Source: Lunularia cruciata (Eukaryota > Streptophyta > Marchantiopsida > Lunulariales > Lunulariaceae). From it: a DNA stretch of 64,000 bases. The first letter of the stretch is position 1; every line of letters starts with the position of its first letter. Of this stretch, positions 61,701 through 64,000 are shown one piece after another. The notes beneath the pieces were generated by a model, which made no database searches, was not told the origin of the DNA, and saw only the letters and a list, made by a program, of their open reading frames with translations. A program made the position numbers and the translations under genes. The DNA lies in assembly GCA_948567375.1 (NCBI GenBank), contig OX419756.1, forward strand, positions 75,654,333 through 75,718,332, written 5' to 3'.

Positions 61701-62904
61701 GGGTTTGTGAATAAAACTGTTGAACGTGAAATTGTTCGCCGGAGGGTCAATGCAAGGACGAGAATGCTTGAATACCGGTACTTATCTTTTATCAACTTCG
61801 ATATGCAAACGAAGCATTCCTGGTCTGCTTGCCTTGGCCTTGGTAGTGTTCATGAATAGAAGAGTTAGGACTTGCAAAACTGCCAGTGGTATCTTTTCAA
61901 ACGCGCTTCCTGGTACGCAGTCGTCAGTTATTGTGGTAGCGCCATGAGATATTGTTTGAGAAGAAAGCTTGTATAAAGCGTTGATGTTATCTAACGCGCA
62001 AGTTAGCAAGAGTGAAGAGACGGTACCTCAAAATGTACACGACTACTCTCCTCGATAATATGAGTCAATACTGCTACACTATTTACCAATACATAATCAT
62101 CTGAATGGCATCTCATGGAAGATCGTCTTGTGTATAAACTTGATCAGGTTAGAGGACTTGGATGAGCAAAAAGTTGATGATCTTCATGGTGGATTGAATG
62201 GTGAGCTTAGTGGAGCTGTTATCGGAGATCATCCCCAGTACAAGGATGTTTGCCAGCATCTCGCCTTCGTCTACCAGGCCGTGTTGGAAACCATGCCAGT
62301 TCCTTCTCAAATTTTACTGGATGTGAAGCAGAACATAAAGAACTACGAGGGAGAGCTAACCCGAGACCAGTGCCAGCTTGGTTTCACACAATCAGTTCAC
62401 GGTCCTGGTGATGAGCCATACCGGGTACTTTGCTATCTGGATCTGCAGGAAAACGAAGGAAGAAGGCGCATACCCCCAGAATTAGTGGTGTTACCACGGA
62501 ATGCTACCATTGGAGACCTAAAGCAGAGCGCGGAGAAAGCATTCCGGGATGTATATCTAAGTTTCGAGAGGTTTCAAGTTCTGAGAATTTCGGAACTGGA
62601 CGGCGCTGAAGACTACCAGAAGCTTTCGGCCAGGTTCAGCAATATCCGCTGTCACCTAACTTTCCAAGTTACTGGTATAGATGAAAGTTCTCCTGGTCGG
62701 CGCGAGGCTGGTGCTGAGGAATGGGTAGTTAGGTGCCATTGTGGGACCGAAGACGATGATGGAGAGCGGATGGCCGAATGTGGATTGTGTAAAATCTGGC
62801 AGCACACTCGGTGTGTTGGGATTCAGGATTCTGAACCAGTTCCTCAGAATTTTATTTGCGATTGTTGCTACAGTTTCCACCCGCCAACAGGGTCGGGAGT
62901 GTGA
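58732..62904 (+). CDS. MS1/MMD1-family PHD-finger transcriptional regulator
   Basis: Five exons (58732-59029, 60341-60479, 60703-60897, 61139-61777, 62148-62904) join in phase to about 675 residues, close to the length I recall for Arabidopsis MS1. MS1 and MMD1/DUET are nuclear PHD proteins needed for pollen and meiocyte development. Family hallmarks run the whole length: FRSNIRSFLHDFA, HCDRCRVLGWGHHPVCQRRY with HFII, THLLHGVIHGNGYGHLLRVN, ILRENARSHIGDTGLLDFVL, and a C-terminal PHD finger from about residue 620 (CHCGTEDDDGERMAECGLCK, IWQHTRCV, ICDCC). The PHD has the Cys4-His-Cys3 ligands, and its acidic loop plus Trp suggest binding to methylated histone H3 lysine 4, which is inference. The start is the only nearby in-frame ATG (MVQYRPQKRARV). 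Intron 1 is 1.3 kb. Assignment within the family is uncertain. Confidence 0.9.
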
Positions 62905-64000
62905 GTAATGTCCTTGAAAATTCTTAGGATTCGCTCAGCGCAACAGCAAACCATCCGTATATTCCAACCCGCAGGAATGGAATTTTTGTACATTAGAAAT
63001 AGCAGAATAAATTTGTACATGAGAAAACATTCTTCTAAGCCCTGGAGCTAATGAGGATATATAGAACCCTAAAATGAGTAACGCAGGAGGATCTTGCAAG
63101 GTCTTGATCCATCTAACCAGTAAAATCCATCGTTACGAACTCCGCAGTCTCTAAGAACAATCACTGCAGGTCCACACTCCTCTTCTCAAATAAGAGAAAT
63201 AACAAAGGATGATGAGAAAGGTGTCCATTTTTGTGTGAGTGTCACTTCATCTTGAATAAACTTGGATACTACATGTAGTCGATTGATACCATCACTTTAC
63301 ACCCGAACCGCAACACCCAGTGTGTTTACCTCAGAGAAGTTAAAAGCTTGTCCTTGAAACAGGTCTACGAGTTCGACACTCCTCTTCAACTTCTATTTGG
63401 CCCATCCATGGCTTCCTGCCAACCAGAGATTGCAATTTCAATCCTCCTAGGGCCGGAGGAAGTTCCCGCATTGCATAATACAATCCAGCACAAGAACAAT
63501 GAAATATGAACACAGTCTCCGACTATTCCACCCTAATATTTCGTGCCGCTATTCGCTCCATAGCTGTTTGCGCTGGAACGAACGACCTATGCACCGATCT
63601 GCTCTGAAGCTTATTTCAACTTTATATTCAAGCCTTGGTATGGACATGCAATCTAAAACAGTGTCATATTGGTTTAGCATGGCGCCAGTTCTGAGTGAGG
63701 ACTCTCATATATTTTTGATAAGTTGGGTGCCTAATGCTCTCTCCAAATGAGGACCTACTCTCTTGTGTCATCATAAAATTTATAACCTTCATTGCGTCAT
63801 ATGTGTAGCTATATTCTATCCTTTACATCCTTGATAACATCATAAGTAGCTGTCCTCTGTCGTCTTTATATCCCTAATGATACCTTGATTAAGTTATCTT
63901 TTGCTTTCCAAAAGTGCATCAAGTTTTCTGGACCCTTGTTGCATCTAAAATTCTAAGTTAGAAACACTCTCACAAACATCTGAAGTAGTACCACATTCAC
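62905..64000. other. 3' flank of the PHD-finger gene; no further gene seen
   Basis: The first few hundred bases should be the 3' untranslated region. Beyond that I see no supported frame to the window end. The 83-codon plus-strand frame at 63499-63750 resembles nothing I know. Confidence 0.45.

Noticed and set aside
1..64000. tRNA, rRNA or plastid gene islands
   Set aside because: I looked for tRNA B-box-like words and conserved organelle genes and found none that I could support by eye.

Overview
The window looks like nuclear DNA of a land plant. Five multi-exon genes have GT-AG introns, and their products belong to land-plant or general eukaryotic families. They include a member of the plant-specific MS1/MMD1 PHD-finger family and a receptor-like cytoplasmic kinase. 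Between them lie AT-rich, transposon-filled stretches. The proteins are clearly plant-like but diverged from their Arabidopsis relatives, so a non-seed plant such as a moss is my guess; the sequence alone does not prove it. All exon structures were read by eye from splice sites, reading-frame continuity and remembered family sequence.

Layout. 1-2.5 kb: non-coding. 2.5-7.9 kb, minus strand: the N-terminal half of a TT9/GFS9 (CLEC16A-family) trafficking protein. 9.3-12.5 kb, plus strand: a complete beta-ureidopropionase (PYD3), divergent from TT9. 13.0-15.8 kb, minus strand: an eight-exon coiled-coil protein of unknown function with an RNxxxH motif. 16-40 kb: mostly repeats. These comprise a PIF/Harbinger transposase remnant (19.4 kb), a Ty3/Gypsy element in minus orientation with a 5-bp target-site duplication (21.3-26.2 kb), a solo LTR of the same family (31.3 kb), another LTR-like repeat (29.8 kb, inverted relative at 55.2 kb), and several copies of a short SINE-like element with 10-11 bp target-site duplications. 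41.0-44.4 kb, plus strand: a receptor-like cytoplasmic pseudokinase with a long repeat-bearing tail. 48.0-50.9 kb, minus strand: a RING-type E3 ligase candidate. 51.4-57.1 kb: very AT-rich and gene-free. 58.7-62.9 kb, plus strand: an MS1/MMD1-type PHD-finger protein.

The genes do not form an obvious pathway. TT9 acts in vacuolar trafficking, PYD3 in pyrimidine breakdown, the pseudokinase in signalling at membranes, the RING protein in ubiquitination and the PHD protein in the nucleus, so this is ordinary plant gene neighbourhood structure rather than a cluster. The most unusual things I see are (a) the SINE-like family, for which one insertion can be read against its own empty site in a tandem duplication, and (b) a set of unrelated, perfect or near-perfect hairpins (arms of 13-27 bp) in introns, exons, transposons and spacers.
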